NCBI GenBank assembly: GCA_023079485.1
Contig: CM041084.1
Span: forward strand, 22,286,609-22,350,608
DNA from: Archilochus colubris
Lineage: Eukaryota; Chordata; Aves; Apodiformes; Trochilidae
Direction of reading: 5' to 3'
DNA length: 64,000 nt
Below the pieces are notes generated by a model. It ran no database searches. It worked only from the letters and a program-made list of their open reading frames with translations, and was not told where the DNA came from. The number at the start of each line of letters is the position of its first letter. Within the stretch, counting starts at the first letter, position 1. Shown piece by piece: positions 33,755 through 46,185 of this stretch. A program made the position numbers and the translations under genes.

Positions 33755-34935
33755 TGTGACAGAGCTGACACTTGCAACAGACCAGTGAAATGCTTTGATG
33801 CATCTGTAGAATCCCAAAAAGAGTATTTGTCTCACAACAGTTGCCCTGACAAAGTGGACACTGTGCTTGGGTAGAGGCCTCATTGGATAATCCATCTGGA
33901 CTCTGTTCTCTCAAGGAGAGACCCCCATTTGGGGAACCATCCTGATAGGGCCCTATTCTCACAGGAGCAGCCCCTCCTTTAGTGGCCATCCCGATAAGCT
34001 GAACACTGTCCTTGCAAGGGAAGCTCTGTCTGATGGCCACCCTGACAGACAGGACACTGTCCTTGTTTGATAAGGGACAGGGGCAGGAGAGCTGCACCCT
34101 GCGGAGGCAGAGTGACATCTTGTGCGTGCCCAGGGTAAGGCCATTGGAGAGGGCATGTGCAGAAAAATAAGGGTTATTGCTGTGTCATCCCATCTGAAGG
34201 GTCCCAAGTGAACACCTGGCTGTGCAAGATATGCCAAAGCCCCCCCCCAAAAAAGGTGGGGTCAGGCAGCATAAAAGAGGCACACTTGAAATGCTGGATG
34301 CGTGCTCACCATCCAAGGACCTGAACTTCCTACCAAGATCATCGCTGGATCCAAAGGTGGGGATACCTTTTTTTCTCTCTTACTGTGTCTGTTTCTAACC
34401 TCATCTAGGCACATGAGGGTAACATAGTTTCTAACTTTGTTGTTTCACTCCCTGTTGCTTTGTTAAGTTTTGTTAGTTGTAACCTGTTCTTTTGACAACT
34501 TCCTTAAATTTTGCTGAATTGTAATCCATTGCTTTGAAAGTACCATCATTTATAATTCTGCTAGGTGTAATCTCAAGTGCTTTATAATCTCACTCACTTT
34601 CAAGTAAAGTTGTGTTTTTATACAACTCCTGGGTAATAACCTTACTCCTGAGTACCACGCAGAGAATTCCCAAACTTAATGTGCTGAATGGGTTGTTAAA
34701 GGAGATTAATTAGAAGAGGAGAAGGATTGAGCCCAGCTGCACCAAGGATCCTTTCTGAGGGAGTTTAGAAAGCAAGGGGGTCCAGTCTGAATCTCCCTGA
34801 GTCGACCCCCGCTCTGAGGACCCCTACCCATGCCCACTCTGTGGGAGTTGATATTTTGTTTGGCCCCCACACCTGGGGACCTGTGCTCATTTTGTGAGAT
34901 GTGACAGCGCTGCACCCACCCTGTGGGGTGTGACA
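33755..34935 (+). mobile_element. Probable LTR-retroelement remnant with repeat-rich U3
   Basis: An ordered set of LTR-like signals on the + strand: an array of about 50-bp tandem units (33840-34082), a TATA-like ATAAAAG at 34271-34277, a T-rich R/U5-like stretch, and an AGTAAA poly(A)-signal variant at 34603-34608 followed by GTTGTGTTTTTA. TGTGACAG occurs at both proposed ends (33755 and about 34900-34935) but no target duplication was found, so the limits are approximate. No retroviral coding sequence can be recognised. Confidence 0.42.
33840..34082 (+). repeat. About 50-bp degenerate tandem repeat, five units
   Basis: Five successive units of 45-51 bp begin near 33840, 33889, 33934, 33984 and 34035. 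The clearest pair share '(g)gcca(t/c)cc(c/t)ga(t/c)a' followed by '(g/a)acactgtccttg'. Units 2 and 3 are more diverged. The arrangement resembles repeated U3 enhancer blocks of retroviral LTRs. Confidence 0.6.
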
Positions 34936-35862
34936 GCATCAAATGTAGAATATGATGGTTGGCCAAAGCTGCCCAGGCTGATGCTATTCCAAAACTGGCA
35001 ATTAAAATCATTGGGTGCAGCAAATCCCATAGCATAAGGGGTTTTTTGCCTCTTAAAGCTGAAAAGATGAGTAAAGAGATAGTATAAAATCCTATCCCTG
35101 GGAGGACTTTGGAGAATCCCTTTTTCAGTGGGTTGATTTCCTGAGACCAGCTGCACTTTGTTCAGGGGCTTTGCTCTGGGCTGCAGTGCTCAGTGCTAAC
35201 CTTGCCTAAGTCTTACCTCTATATTTCAACACTCTGTTTATGTGTGTAAAACTATTACTGTCCTTTAAAGAATTTCTTTTTACATAAGTTGTACTAGTTC
35301 CAGTTACTCACCCTATATTTCTATAAGTGGCATGAAAACCCTAATGACCCAACTAGAATGTTAATAATATGATAAAAATGCCTATTAAACCAAGCAAAGG
35401 AATATTTTACAAAGCTCTTAATAGTAGGAAGTAGACATGATAGTAGAAGAGGGAGAATAGATACATGAGGGTTATTACATGCAGATAACGCGGTACTTTC
35501 TAAATTGAACTTCAAAGGACTCTGCCCAGTTTATTAATGTAATTACTTATACAAAAAATTATCAGAATATAATAATTAAGAATTTTATCTATACAATATG
35601 TTATCTCTCTAGTTCTCAGACTGAAATTAAAAAGAACACAAATAGTTACAAGAATTCAGGAGCTCACTTACTTTCATGTTTGTATGACATTTAAAATACT
35701 TCTAGATCATTTGTTGAAGTGTATTACAAATCAGATTTAAATAGTGGAAGATGGGAATCTCTTTGCTTTCTTTTGGAAGAATACATGATTACAGTAATGT
35801 TTTCAGACACATATTCCTGGATTTAGCAACTTAAATGCTAACTTCCTCTCCCTCAGAGAGGG

Positions 35863-35916
35863 AATTTATAAACTAAGTTTATAAATCAAGTTTATAAATC
35901 AAGAGTTTATAAACTA
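35863..35916. repeat. AAGTTTATAAATC tandem repeat
   Basis: Three to four near-identical copies of a 13-14 bp unit: 'tttataaactaagtttataa', then 'atcaagtttataaatcaaga', then 'gtttataaacta'. AT-rich and self-complementary in part (TTTATAAA). Confidence 0.75.
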
Positions 35917-37340
35917 TGGGGGTGGGATGAACAAGTGGAACTTCAGCTCCTTTTGCTCACCTATACTTCAAGGTAAGTTCTGCCATGTAGTGACTTTGGG
36001 AGTGTTCTCCTTTTGCCTCAGTCTGTATTGTTTTGTCTTTAACTAGTCCAAGTTTATTGGCATGCCCTGTCTGGGCCCTCCTCTTTCTTCCCTATGTCAG
36101 CAGCAGAAGCAGGGATGGCCACGTGGTGTGTTGGTACAGAGCCTTCTGATGGCTGAAAATCAATCACCTGGGGAGGAGCAGGATGAATTTTCAGTGGGGT
36201 CAGTTCCCTGAACTGGTTCATGGGCCCAGCACCAGCCTTGGTGCCACTTGGCTGGGGGAGGAGCAGAGCGTGCAGCTGCCTGTACATCACTTGACCTAAG
36301 CAGCCAGGGAACCATGTGACAAAAAAAGCACAGTGATGGCTTAAGTCACAAGCCAAGATTTTTTTTCAAAAGAAGATTTTTTTAACTTTGGAAAACATGA
36401 ATATATAAACTTTGCTAATATACATAGATATATCGGAATGCATTCAATTCCCCCAACATAGACATCACCAAATCTGGTGATAAGACAGTCCTGTGATGGA
36501 CTCAGATCCTAAATAGAATGAAATTGTTCAACAATATTGGTTTTAATCATTGCATTGGGTATTACTTTTCTTAAATGAGTATCACAAGGGAACTGGCATT
36601 TGAAGGAGTACATAATTAGATAAGGATGTGAAGCAAAAAAAAGGAACCATAAGCCTGTGTCTTTTATTACAAATTTACATCCTGACATACTTTTCAGTAT
36701 ACCAAACAAATTAAAAAAAATTTTTTTTTCCTTTTATCTCCTAGTTGCATCACCTGATGAACTCTAGTTCTTAAATGCAGATATTTTACTTCAGCCAAAT
36801 AAGGAAAGACAAAAATATATTTAATGAAGGAGCATATGGAAGCATCATGGAGCATAACTTGGGAATTGTGACTTTCGGAAAGAATCAATGTATCTGGTAA
36901 CTTTTTAACCCATTTTGAACACAGGAAAGCAAATCATCTTTACAAGTTCATCTCAGAAGATCTATGACATAAACCTGTTCTCATTTACTTATTATGAAAG
37001 CTGCTCAGCTGGACAGAAGGTAAGATGCAGCCCTGAGCTGTTTGTCAGCACTGGGACTGATGCTGACATCAAACAGCCCATGAATCACAGCAGGTGAATG
37101 CTGTGTTTGAAAAGACAGATGATCTTTGGACAGCACTGCACCTCAGATAGCCCTGCTAGGTCACTGGCTATCACTTTCCAAGGCCAACCTCTAATTCTCA
37201 GTGTAAAAGGTGAAAAAAATAAAGGGGTGCTGTGGAATCATCCTGTTTCTAGTAACAAACAATAAAAAAGCACATTTAGATGCCAGCAGCTGAAACTGAA
37301 TTTTACTAAATAAGAGAAAATGTCTGTTCCTGTACAATAT

Positions 37341-37438
37341 GGGACATGGTTTAGTGGTGGATTTGTCAGTGCTCGATTAACAGTTAGACTTGATGATCTT
37401 AAAAGTCTTTTCCAACCATAATTATTCTATGATTCTGG
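37341..37438 (+). repeat. CR1 LINE 3' tail fragment
   Basis: Contains 'cagttagacttgatgatctt', 'aaaagtcttttccaaccata' and the end 'attctatgattctgg', the standard CR1 3' terminus, on the + strand. About 100 bp. Confidence 0.85.
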
Positions 37439-40400
37439 ATAACATCTGGGGCTGCAGAACCCTCTGAGGGAAGCAGGAGGTCCATGTGGTTGCTGTGCCT
37501 TGGAGCACCTTGGAGAAGGGTCTAGCGTGTGGTGATGATTGGGCACTGCAGTAGTGCTGGTCTGAGTCAAAAATGATCAACAACCTAGAAAGAGCCAGCA
37601 CCAGGGCTATCTCTATCATGTAGTAAGGAAATATCAAGAAGTTATCTGAGAGGTTTGTGTCACTACTGAAGAGTTCTTTTTGTGATGCAGCTGACTGTAG
37701 CTAAGGATAGCTTCCTTTTCCTTGAAGCACCATGTCCTTTGCCTCCTAATCTGTTTTATCCTTAAGAATGCCCAGAATATACTTCTACCTCTTCTGCTTG
37801 ATAGTCTTTTCCCTCTGCTATCACTCTAGTGCTGAGAATCTTTGTGAGGACATGGGTTCTCTCACTATCAATTGAGAAATAGAGTGTTACAGTTTCATAC
37901 AGTATAAGGTTCATTTCTGGCAATGTATCTGTGAACTGGAGGATCTAGGTGAAAAGGTAGGTCTAAGGCAATAGAGATTTTGTCTCACTTAATTGGGCTG
38001 GAGGAATAAGGGCTCAGGGTCACCTCCTTTGGGATGCTTGGAGCACAACATGCAATTATGAGAGGCTTGTATTGTGAACTTGGAAAGCTGGAATTATCAG
38101 GGGTTTTCCTTAGGACTGTATAACCCACAAAATATTTTTTTCCTTGAAAGACATTTTTCTTGACTCTGTCAACTGAAGCTTTTGCTAGTAAAAAAATACC
38201 CTGCAGGGAATTTGCCTTGGGAATTGCTCTTGAGGGGTCTTTTCCCCTGGATATACATACTTATTCATATTGTGTATCACTTCTTATAAATCTTAGAGAT
38301 ATACATCTGTTCTGGATGGTTGTACTTGCAAGAGGAATTTCAGAAATATTCTAAATACTTTAGCAAGCAATGTGGGATCACTTGCTTTCTAAACTCTGAC
38401 TATATTAAGCTGAATCACACTGAAAGTCCCGTCCATTTTATCACCATTTATAGGTGTCTCCTTATAAAGGAGAAACATGAAATACAGATTCTGGAAAAAG
38501 CTATAAAAGCAAATGAAGTCCTGCTAGAGTACCTTGTCACTGGTTATTTTTTCTTCTATCAACTCAGAAATAAAAACGGGAATTAGTCATTAATTGCCTA
38601 CTTATTTTCATCAGTTAGGTAAAGAGTTTAGGTACTTAATTTAAAGCTTGATGTTAGCTAGCATGGATGCATTTAATGTCAGTAAGACAAATAATCAAAA
38701 GTTACAGATGTTGAATAAAGTTAGTTGTAGGACTGCATGTGTTTTGGGATGAGTTCACTACTGATGCAAGCAGACATAACTTTCAACAATCCATGTTTAG
38801 ATATAGACCACCAACAATAATGAATATGATAAGTCAGTGAGGTACTAAGACCTCTTAATATTATTAAATTGTGAAGCTGCTGTGCATGGCTGGCAGCTCT
38901 ACAGGAATGACTCAGGTCTTCCTCTCTGCACTCAAATTATTTCCTTCTGCTCAGATCTCTACCTGCATCTCTGTTAACCCGTCTTGTGTGTCATCTAATG
39001 GTCCCAGTCCTCAGCCTTCCTCTCTTCATGTCATCTTCTCACCCACCTTTCTCTGACTTGCCCCTTGCCACCAGCTCAGGTACCTCAAAACTGCATGTTT
39101 TGAACAGAGCAAACCCTCCACCCAATACTTCTCAACAGTTTATCATCCTGTCCTTTAGTCACCCATGGAAAGCTGTATGTTTTAAGAGGTTCTTCAAGAG
39201 GCAGTGGGATCCCAGTGAGGACTTGCTCTGCAGCAGTGGTCAGCCAGTGCCCAGGCAATGGATGACATGGAATCCAGAGAGCACAGGCTATGAGAAGTGA
39301 AATGAACTGAAATGCTATTGAATCTAACGCAGATGCTTTCTGCTGTGACTTGTTTCTTGCTAGTTTGCATGAACGACACTTCATCAGAATATCTTGTGCT
39401 GTCACCTGGCTTATAGGTCACCCACCTTGAGTTTTCACAGCACTGTCCTGACAAGATTGTCACCAGTGTCATAATTAGATGGTATGTCTGGAGTCAGTCA
39501 CAAATTTAATATAATAACTTGTGCTTTTCTCCTCCTGATTTTGCAGGAGGTTTCACCTTTTAGCATTTACTCTATGAATTATTTAAAAAAATACTGGGAA
39601 TTGTCACATCTAATTTTTCAAAAAGAGCCAGGCTCTTTTAGATCTGGCAGCTCCTTTTTGTCCAGTGTGGCTTTTCCTCTTCCTCCATGCACCCAAAACC
39701 CCCTTCATCTCACAGATTGGCTGTCACAAGCTCCTAGCCTTCGGTTTTGACAAAGGTTCCTGGTCCTGTTTCCAAAACCTGTTTTATAGGTCATCTCTCC
39801 AGCTTCTCATCCTGAGTATTTCTTTCCTGCTTTGTTTTTTTCCGCTGCCTCTTTATCTTTTGCTGCATTAAACGCCCCCGCCTTTTCTTTCCCTTTAAAA
39901 CTCCTAATTACATAATTCCATGCACTTCTAAAGTTCTGCTGTGGCACCAACCTCTGCCTCTAATTAGTGTTGCCAGCTCCTGATCAGTTGAATTTTCTGT
40001 AGAATGTATTTATAATTTCTCCCTAACTCCTGGAAGCAGAGCTTTAAATGAGCACAAAGCATCTCTTTCATCTTCCTCAAAACCCCAACTTTCCTGGGAA
40101 ATATATTCTGTAATGGCACATTTGCAGTGCCTTGTGCTTCCGACTCATCTGCAGACTGTGGGTACTACTGCTCTCCAACTATCACATCAACTCTGACAGG
40201 TCCTTCACTGCTAATTTTGACTGCAAGACTTTTGCAGCAGAGATCATATCGGGGTTACCTGCAGGGATATCACTTCCCTCAGGCCCCTGATCACCATACA
40301 AGGCCTCTAAGCAGCAAACAGAGCCTATACTGCTCCTGCTGTCATCAAACCTGGACTGAGAGATCTGGAGCACTGGTTTGTGTCAACTATGAAAACCAAA

Positions 40401-43400
40401 TATCCGCAAGGTAGCAGTGAAGGAGAGCTCTCAGTTGTTAATTTGTGGTCCTTTATTTTGTGCTGTTCTTCGTTACCACAGTGATAGAAACTAAATAAAA
40501 CTGGAAGATACAGTTTCTGAAATCTTTCCTAAGTGGAGACCGGCATGTAGGTTGAATTTTTTCTAGCTGGCTTTGGTGCTGATTTTGGGATAGAGCTGAG
40601 TAGAAAGAATAAGTGATGGTTGAATATATGCCTGGAGTCTATATAGATTTTCATTTTAAAGGGCTGATCTCCATTTTGACAAAGCAGCTTTTCACATATA
40701 TCCCCTGCATCGCTTCATCTGAGGGTGGTGGTGAGAAATTGCCTTCTACTTGGCTTACAAAATTATCAAAATTATCTTCCTTTTCTCTTCAGTACCAGGG
40801 GTGGAGGACGTGAGCAAGTGGCTGTGCAGCACTCAGCTGCTGACCACAGTTAACACACAGCTCTATCCTGGCTAAACCAGAAAGAGTTTGTACTTCCCTA
40901 GAAATGAAACTATACTTGTTAAAGACACTGTGTTCCACCTGCAGCCATTTACCCCTGAAGTGGTGGTATAAAGCAAGAACAAAACAGAAAATAAGTGACC
41001 CCACAATGAAATAAAGTGACCACGAGACGGTACTGGAGAGGTAAAACCACAGGTGGTTCAGGTCAATTCTAACCAGCAGCTGGCTCTAAGGTACCAGGAA
41101 AACCAGGCTCTTCCCAGTGCACCATTGGAACAGCATACATGTGAGTCCTAACTCATCCCTTCCTACTCCATGGGGCAGGGCCTGGAAACAGCAGACAGGC
41201 TGGAGAGGCAACATCTGAGTCTGTTTGCCCTCCATTCATCAGCAGGGATGTATTGAATATCAATGGGGCAATTTCCACAGGTTAATAAAACCTGGGATGA
41301 TTTAATAAAAATCACTTATAAGGTAATATTTGATACACCAGCTTTGAGAGCTTTTTGGGGGGACAAGTTTCGATGTGGACGTAGATTACACAGGCACTAT
41401 TCTCCTGTTATTGCTGAAGTTTAATTTTTGTCACTAATGCATTTTGCTAGTAGAGCTTAAAGGTCATGTCCCAAAGGATATGGCACAGTTTGTGCTAGCA
41501 GAGCCTGGCTTTCTCCTTGGATAACAGTCATCTTGGATTGAGTATTACTAGAGGACGAGTGAAAGTGAGATTGAAGGGGGAGGGGGAGGAAGGGGGCTGT
41601 TATGTGGCTTTACATCCATCTTCATCACCAGAGGGTCACGAAAGGATTGCTGTGTTAACATGCCACAGAGCTCCCAGCACTCCTGTCCCAGACATGGCAG
41701 CAGAGAGAGATCTTTTCAAGGTGAGCAGACCGGCCTAATGAAGAACATCTCCAGCCAGGGTGATTTATGAAGATGTACTTTGTACCAACAGCAGAAAGCC
41801 TGGCAAGACTGTGCTCTCCCTAGAGGAGTTCTGCTGCCTATTTCATCCCCCAGAGAGCCTTGCTGCTCTCCCTGGGCAAGCCCTCCCAGGTGAGCCTCTC
41901 TCCTGGTAACATTCCCAACATTAACTATCTCTTCCACAAACACACACTGCTTGTTTATGTGCTCCTAAGGTTTCTGAAATTCAAACACTTGGCCCAGGAA
42001 TGTAACTTAAGTATATTGCCTTTCAAGAGCCCCCAAGGAGAAATGATGGGGATGGGAGGAGGGGGGGCAAACACTGGGATTTAGCGAGACCTCAGACCAC
42101 ATAAAATCACTTTGTAAAATCACCAGCAAATGCCCTGAGATCTGCAAAGTGCACAGCTCTGCATTACGCTCTGAGCCACCATCTGCACCACACATCACGG
42201 ATTTATTTTTTGTCGTCTCATCTTACCCTGCAAGTAATGAATAGGGTAAACGTGGCTGCCCCATCTGCAGCAAGGAGATTGCTGGCACACCCCGTGCTCC
42301 AGGCCCATGACCGCACTGCTTATAGCCTCAAACAATATGTTATTTTACACAATAATGAACAAACTGCCAGCCCTGCTGTCTCCCCTTCTTCAGAAATAAC
42401 AAACCCAGCCATACCTCAGTGCGAAACATTGAAAGGATTAGGCTGGCTCTGGCTTGCATGGAAGTGAATGTTTCCTGTTGTCCAACTTGCAAGTGGTATC
42501 TTGGCAAATATTTTCCCTGCACTTGATAATTCTTACATCTGCGGAGTGATTCAGCATGACTCAGTGGCAGCAGCAGAGGTCAGATTTGTACTGAATCCTT
42601 ACCATAGCCAGGCAAGGAAATGCTGGGGTCATAAAGTAACTGCAGGCAGGTTTTTATTCAGGGTGTATATTCAGGGTGTATCTTTGGGGAGTCAATGTGA
42701 GAAAGGTAGTTGTACATAATGTGACTGGCTTTTATAATCCAGATGCCCCATTAAATGCAAACATGCTTTAACTTGGTAGAGGCTCGTGGAAGAAGGCAGT
42801 AAACAGCAATATTATTTAGCATTTTTTTAATGTAAATTTTCTTATGCCACAAATTGCAAGACTTAAACATAAAAACAGAGATGAAAACCTTCCCCTACAA
42901 GGAAGTAAAACATCATCATTAGAATAGCTGCTATCTCTGTGGTTTTCTAATTATGTGTTTCTGCTTTACTGGTTTCCTGAGATGGGTGATGGAAATACAA
43001 AGAAAAATAAGAACCACCAGCTTATAAGCTTGATCAAAGCTACAAAAAGTGACTCCACATTCCTGAATTCAATGAATTTTCAACACTAGTGTCCTTGGAA
43101 ACAGAAGAGGTTTGGGTGGGGGAGAGAACAAAGAAGGAATCTAACAGAAATATTTCTGCCAACTAAAGACCACTGAGGGAAGAATAACACGAATTTGCAG
43201 CATGCAGTTTGAGGATCTGTGCACAGCTTCATGCTCATCCCTCCTCTGGTGGAGAAAGTCTGTGTAATATCTCTGCGGACTGTGCAGTTTTCAGAAGATG
43301 AGGCCTGGGGTTCTCTCACTGGCACCACACTGATGTTTAATTTAGGCAAAATTTTCATTGATTTAAAAGACCCTGACATATTCTGGAGGATCACTCCTAA

Positions 43401-44324
43401 GCAGATGTGAAGCCAGATGCTTGTCAGAAATTCTAGGTTGCCTGTGCTTCTCTCAAAGCAAACTGCACTGCAGTAGCCTGGCAGGAGCTTGTCCTCCACA
43501 AGTGATAAAGTCATAGTTTACCTAGAAATAGAGGAAAAGTGGGAATATTGTTCCAAATTCACTAGGTGCTAGTATCTAGGCTAATTCACTAGGTAAGAGA
43601 GCATCTATCAGTTAAGCATGGTTAATTACAGGCTCCTCAGAAGCTCTCAGCTATAACCCTAATTGCTGAAAGCAAGCCACAGACCAAATAATAGCAGTGT
43701 TAGTACAAGTCTCAGCTGGGTGGCAGGGCTGCCCAGTGTGAACTGCATGCACAGAAAGTACAAAGGCCTCAAACACTAAACTTAGTTTCAGCTCCTGTAC
43801 CAGAGTATTTTACTAATGATGATGACATTTTCCTCTACACTCTGAGCAGAAATACTCACCAATAGTGCATCAGATTTAAACAAAGATGAAACCAGCAACT
43901 ATTATTAAGGGCTCAAATGTCACTTTCTGCAGTGACTGAATAAAATATCTAAGTGCTTGTGTCCTCCTTCCCTTTCTCCTTCTAATCTCCTTATCTTTCT
44001 TTTTAATTTTTATTTCTCCTCTCTGTCCCTGCAACATTTCGGTTTCCTTCCTTACTCAATTTCCTTCCATAACATGACACAGCCAACATAAAAAGTACCA
44101 TTTAAGTCCCAATTTCAAAGATGCTAGCAGGATCAATGGGATTCACACTTTTGAAAGCCTTTTTATCAAACTGTAGATTCAGGGACTGTGCAATAAGCCA
44201 TTTTACCACCATTACTGTACTGTACTATATAGCAGGACAATTCCTCATTATCATGTATGCCACAAGAGACACATGTATAAGCACATAGAGTAAATTGTAG
44301 TAGATAAGATTTCCACCTCAAGAT

Positions 44325-44570
44325 ATCACAGAATCATAGAATATGCTGAGTTGGAATGGACCCATCAGGATCATCAAGTCCAGCTCCTGTTCCTGTGTAG
44401 GGCACCTCCAGGATCACACCGTGTGCCTGAGGGCATCATCCAAAAGTTTCTTGAACTCAGGCAGGCTTGGTGTTGTAACCACTTCCCTGGGAAGCCTGTT
44501 CCACTACTCAGCTGCCCTATAGCTGAAAAACCTTTTCCTAGTATCTAACCTAAACCTCCCCGATCCAGCT
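44325..44570 (-). repeat. CR1 LINE 3' fragment, antisense
   Basis: Starts 'cacagaatcatagaatatgc', continues 'gttggaatggacccatcagg' and 'tcatcaagtccagctcctgt', and ends around 'tagtatctaacctaaacctc'. It is about 245 bp, minus orientation, about 600 bp upstream of the CDK14 CpG island. Confidence 0.88.
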
Positions 44571-45501
44571 TCCTATGAGTACATAGGAACTCATGGCACA
44601 CCTCTCCACTGTAATAGAAAGCTCTGATCCCAGAGCTTAGAGTTACAGATGGCTTGAACCCAGCTCACTAAACACTTGTCTAGACAAATGTGCTTCTAAA
44701 ATTGAGTTAACAACTCTTAGCTTGGACTCTGTCTAATCCCAGCAAATTGCGTTAGCTAGCCTCATTAAAACCCAAGTTCATTTTAACCAGATAATATGCA
44801 TTAAAACACAATTTGAAACATGCAAACCTGGGCTTTAAAATGTTACCTAACATGCACTGTTCTCAAAAGTACCTATTTTTTATTTTAGAGTAGACATGGT
44901 CATCCATCTTGATGGGTTAAACTGATTTATTTTTCAATAATGTTGGTTCAATTGAGTTAACAAGATCAAAAGCTCCCAACACTCATTAAGTTGCAGGCTA
45001 AAGCACTTGAAGGCATATTATCTGGCTGTACTTGGAGATTTAAGTGGAGTCCAGGTTTCAACTTGAAGGGCTGGGTGCGTACCTAGGGCGAGGTACCCTT
45101 TTCCTACCAGCCTTGCCACAGCCCCTGGGGCAGCATCCCACCCAACGCCCACCCTGAAATTTGGCCGGGACGACGCCTTCTTCCACCGCCGAACCCACAC
45201 AACTTGCACCGGCCTTTCAAAGCCTCGGCCCAAGGGAGAGCGGAGGGCTTCCTCGGCCAGCAGCAGACTTCCACCGGGCCTATTCGTTCTCCAGCCCAAA
45301 CGCTCCCACACGCGTCTTCCATGCTGCCCCTCTCGTAACGTCGCCCGGTGGGGACAGCCACACGGCTCATCCGCTCGGGACTCGCCCGCAGAGAGCCAAG
45401 GCGCCCGACCCGTCCCCAGCTTTCCCCGCCTTCCCCTTCACGCCCCCGCCGCCGCTTCCTCTCCGTCCCGCCTCCCCCCAGCAGCCGCCCGTCCCGCCGC
45501 C

Positions 45502-45519
45502 GGGGAAGGGCAGGGGGGG
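45502..45519 (+). other. Potential G-quadruplex
   Basis: GGGG-AA-GGG-CA-GGGGGGGG gives at least four G-runs within 18 nt. A second G5 run lies 15 nt on. It sits in the CDK14 CpG island, upstream of or within the leader. Confidence 0.6.
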
Positions 45520-45879
45520 GCGGCGGCGGCAGGCGGGGGCAACGGGTGTTGCGGGGCTGGCGGGGCCCCGACTCAGCCGCCTTGCCAGCGCAGGCAGGGC
45601 AGGGCCGGCCACCTCCCCCCGACCGCCTCCCCCCCCGGCTACCTCCCCCCGGCCGCGGCGCGGAGCTCCGCTGCCCTCCCAGGCTCCTCCTCCTTCTTTC
45701 TCTGAGCGCACCCTCCCTCCCTCTCTCCCTACCTCCCTCCCTCCGCCGGTCCCCGCAGCCCCTGGCCGGACTTTCCCTTCACCCCTCCGTCTCTCCTCGG
45801 CGCTGCTTTTCCCTCTTCGCCCTCCCCGCCGCGTCTGGCTCTGCCGGGGCAGCCCGGGGAAGAGGGGCGGGACGGGGCT

Positions 45880-45948
45880 ATGAGCCGGGCGGTGGCGGCG
45901 GGGAGCCGAGCAGTAGCAGCAGCAGCAGCAGCAGCGACCGTGGCGTAG
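45880..45948 (+). CDS. Putative uORF in the CDK14 leader (22 aa, poly-Ala)
   Basis: ATG at 45880 (G at -3) opens 22 codons: MSRAVAAGSRAVAAAAAAAT, then VA, ending TAG 45946-45948, 146 nt before the main ATG and in a different frame. The alanine run is encoded by the AGC/GCA triplet repeat, so gain or loss of repeat units changes its length without shifting frame. It matters only if transcription starts upstream of 45880, which is unknown. It might instead be an incidental ORF with no effect. Confidence 0.35.
   Translation: MSRAVAAGSRAVAAAAAAATVA
45915..45935 (+). repeat. (AGC)7 triplet repeat
   Basis: Seven perfect AGC units, preceded by an imperfect AGCAGT. It is in the putative CDK14 5' leader. 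Confidence 0.92.
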
Positions 45949-46094
45949 GGCTCCTTTCCCCGGGCGGGACCGGGGCTGTCCCGCTGCGCTCGGCGGCTCC
46001 CTGGGGCGAGGGGAGGGAGCCGAAGGGGAGCTGTATCCCCCGGAGCCAGGAGAGCAGAGGTGGCGGCTGGTGAGCGGGGAGGGGTCACCCCCCC

Positions 46095-46185
46095 ATGTGT
46101 GACATGATCGACTCGCAGTCCGCTGAGAAGATCAGCAGGATGAAAAAGTTGCGGAGAACTTTATCAGAGAGCTTCGGCCGAATAG
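46095..46185 (+). CDS. CDK14: CDK14 coding exon 1
   Basis: 30 codons plus 1 nt (phase 1); donor ATAG|GTGAGT. The start ATG has a poor context (ccccccATGT, C at -3, T at +4). A second in-frame ATG (Met4, 46104) has G at -3. The first ATG is kept because it matches the family N-terminus MCD. Confidence 0.88.

Larger units (their letters stand above)
34936..44320. other. Intergenic between PTTG1IP2 and CDK14
   Basis: Mostly single-copy AT-rich DNA with pyrimidine-rich patches (38.9-39.1 and 39.5-40.1 kb). The ORFs scattered through it (for example 38320-38586, 39085-39405, 43086-43514) overlap in several frames, lack exon boundaries and resemble no family I know. The stretch 42080-42260 keeps several CpGs in otherwise CpG-poor sequence. 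Nothing here supports a gene. Confidence 0.5.

Noticed and set aside
38320..38586. 88-codon ORF in the intergenic region
   Set aside because: It reads plausibly as protein but has no recognisable family, no splice or poly(A) context and no neighbouring exon. Chance cannot be excluded.
45161..46073. Two overlapping ORFs of about 240 codons in the CDK14 CpG island
   Set aside because: Overlapping frames, Pro/Arg/Ser-rich low complexity, no motif, and located in the promoter/leader of CDK14. Only the short uORF is kept as a hypothesis.
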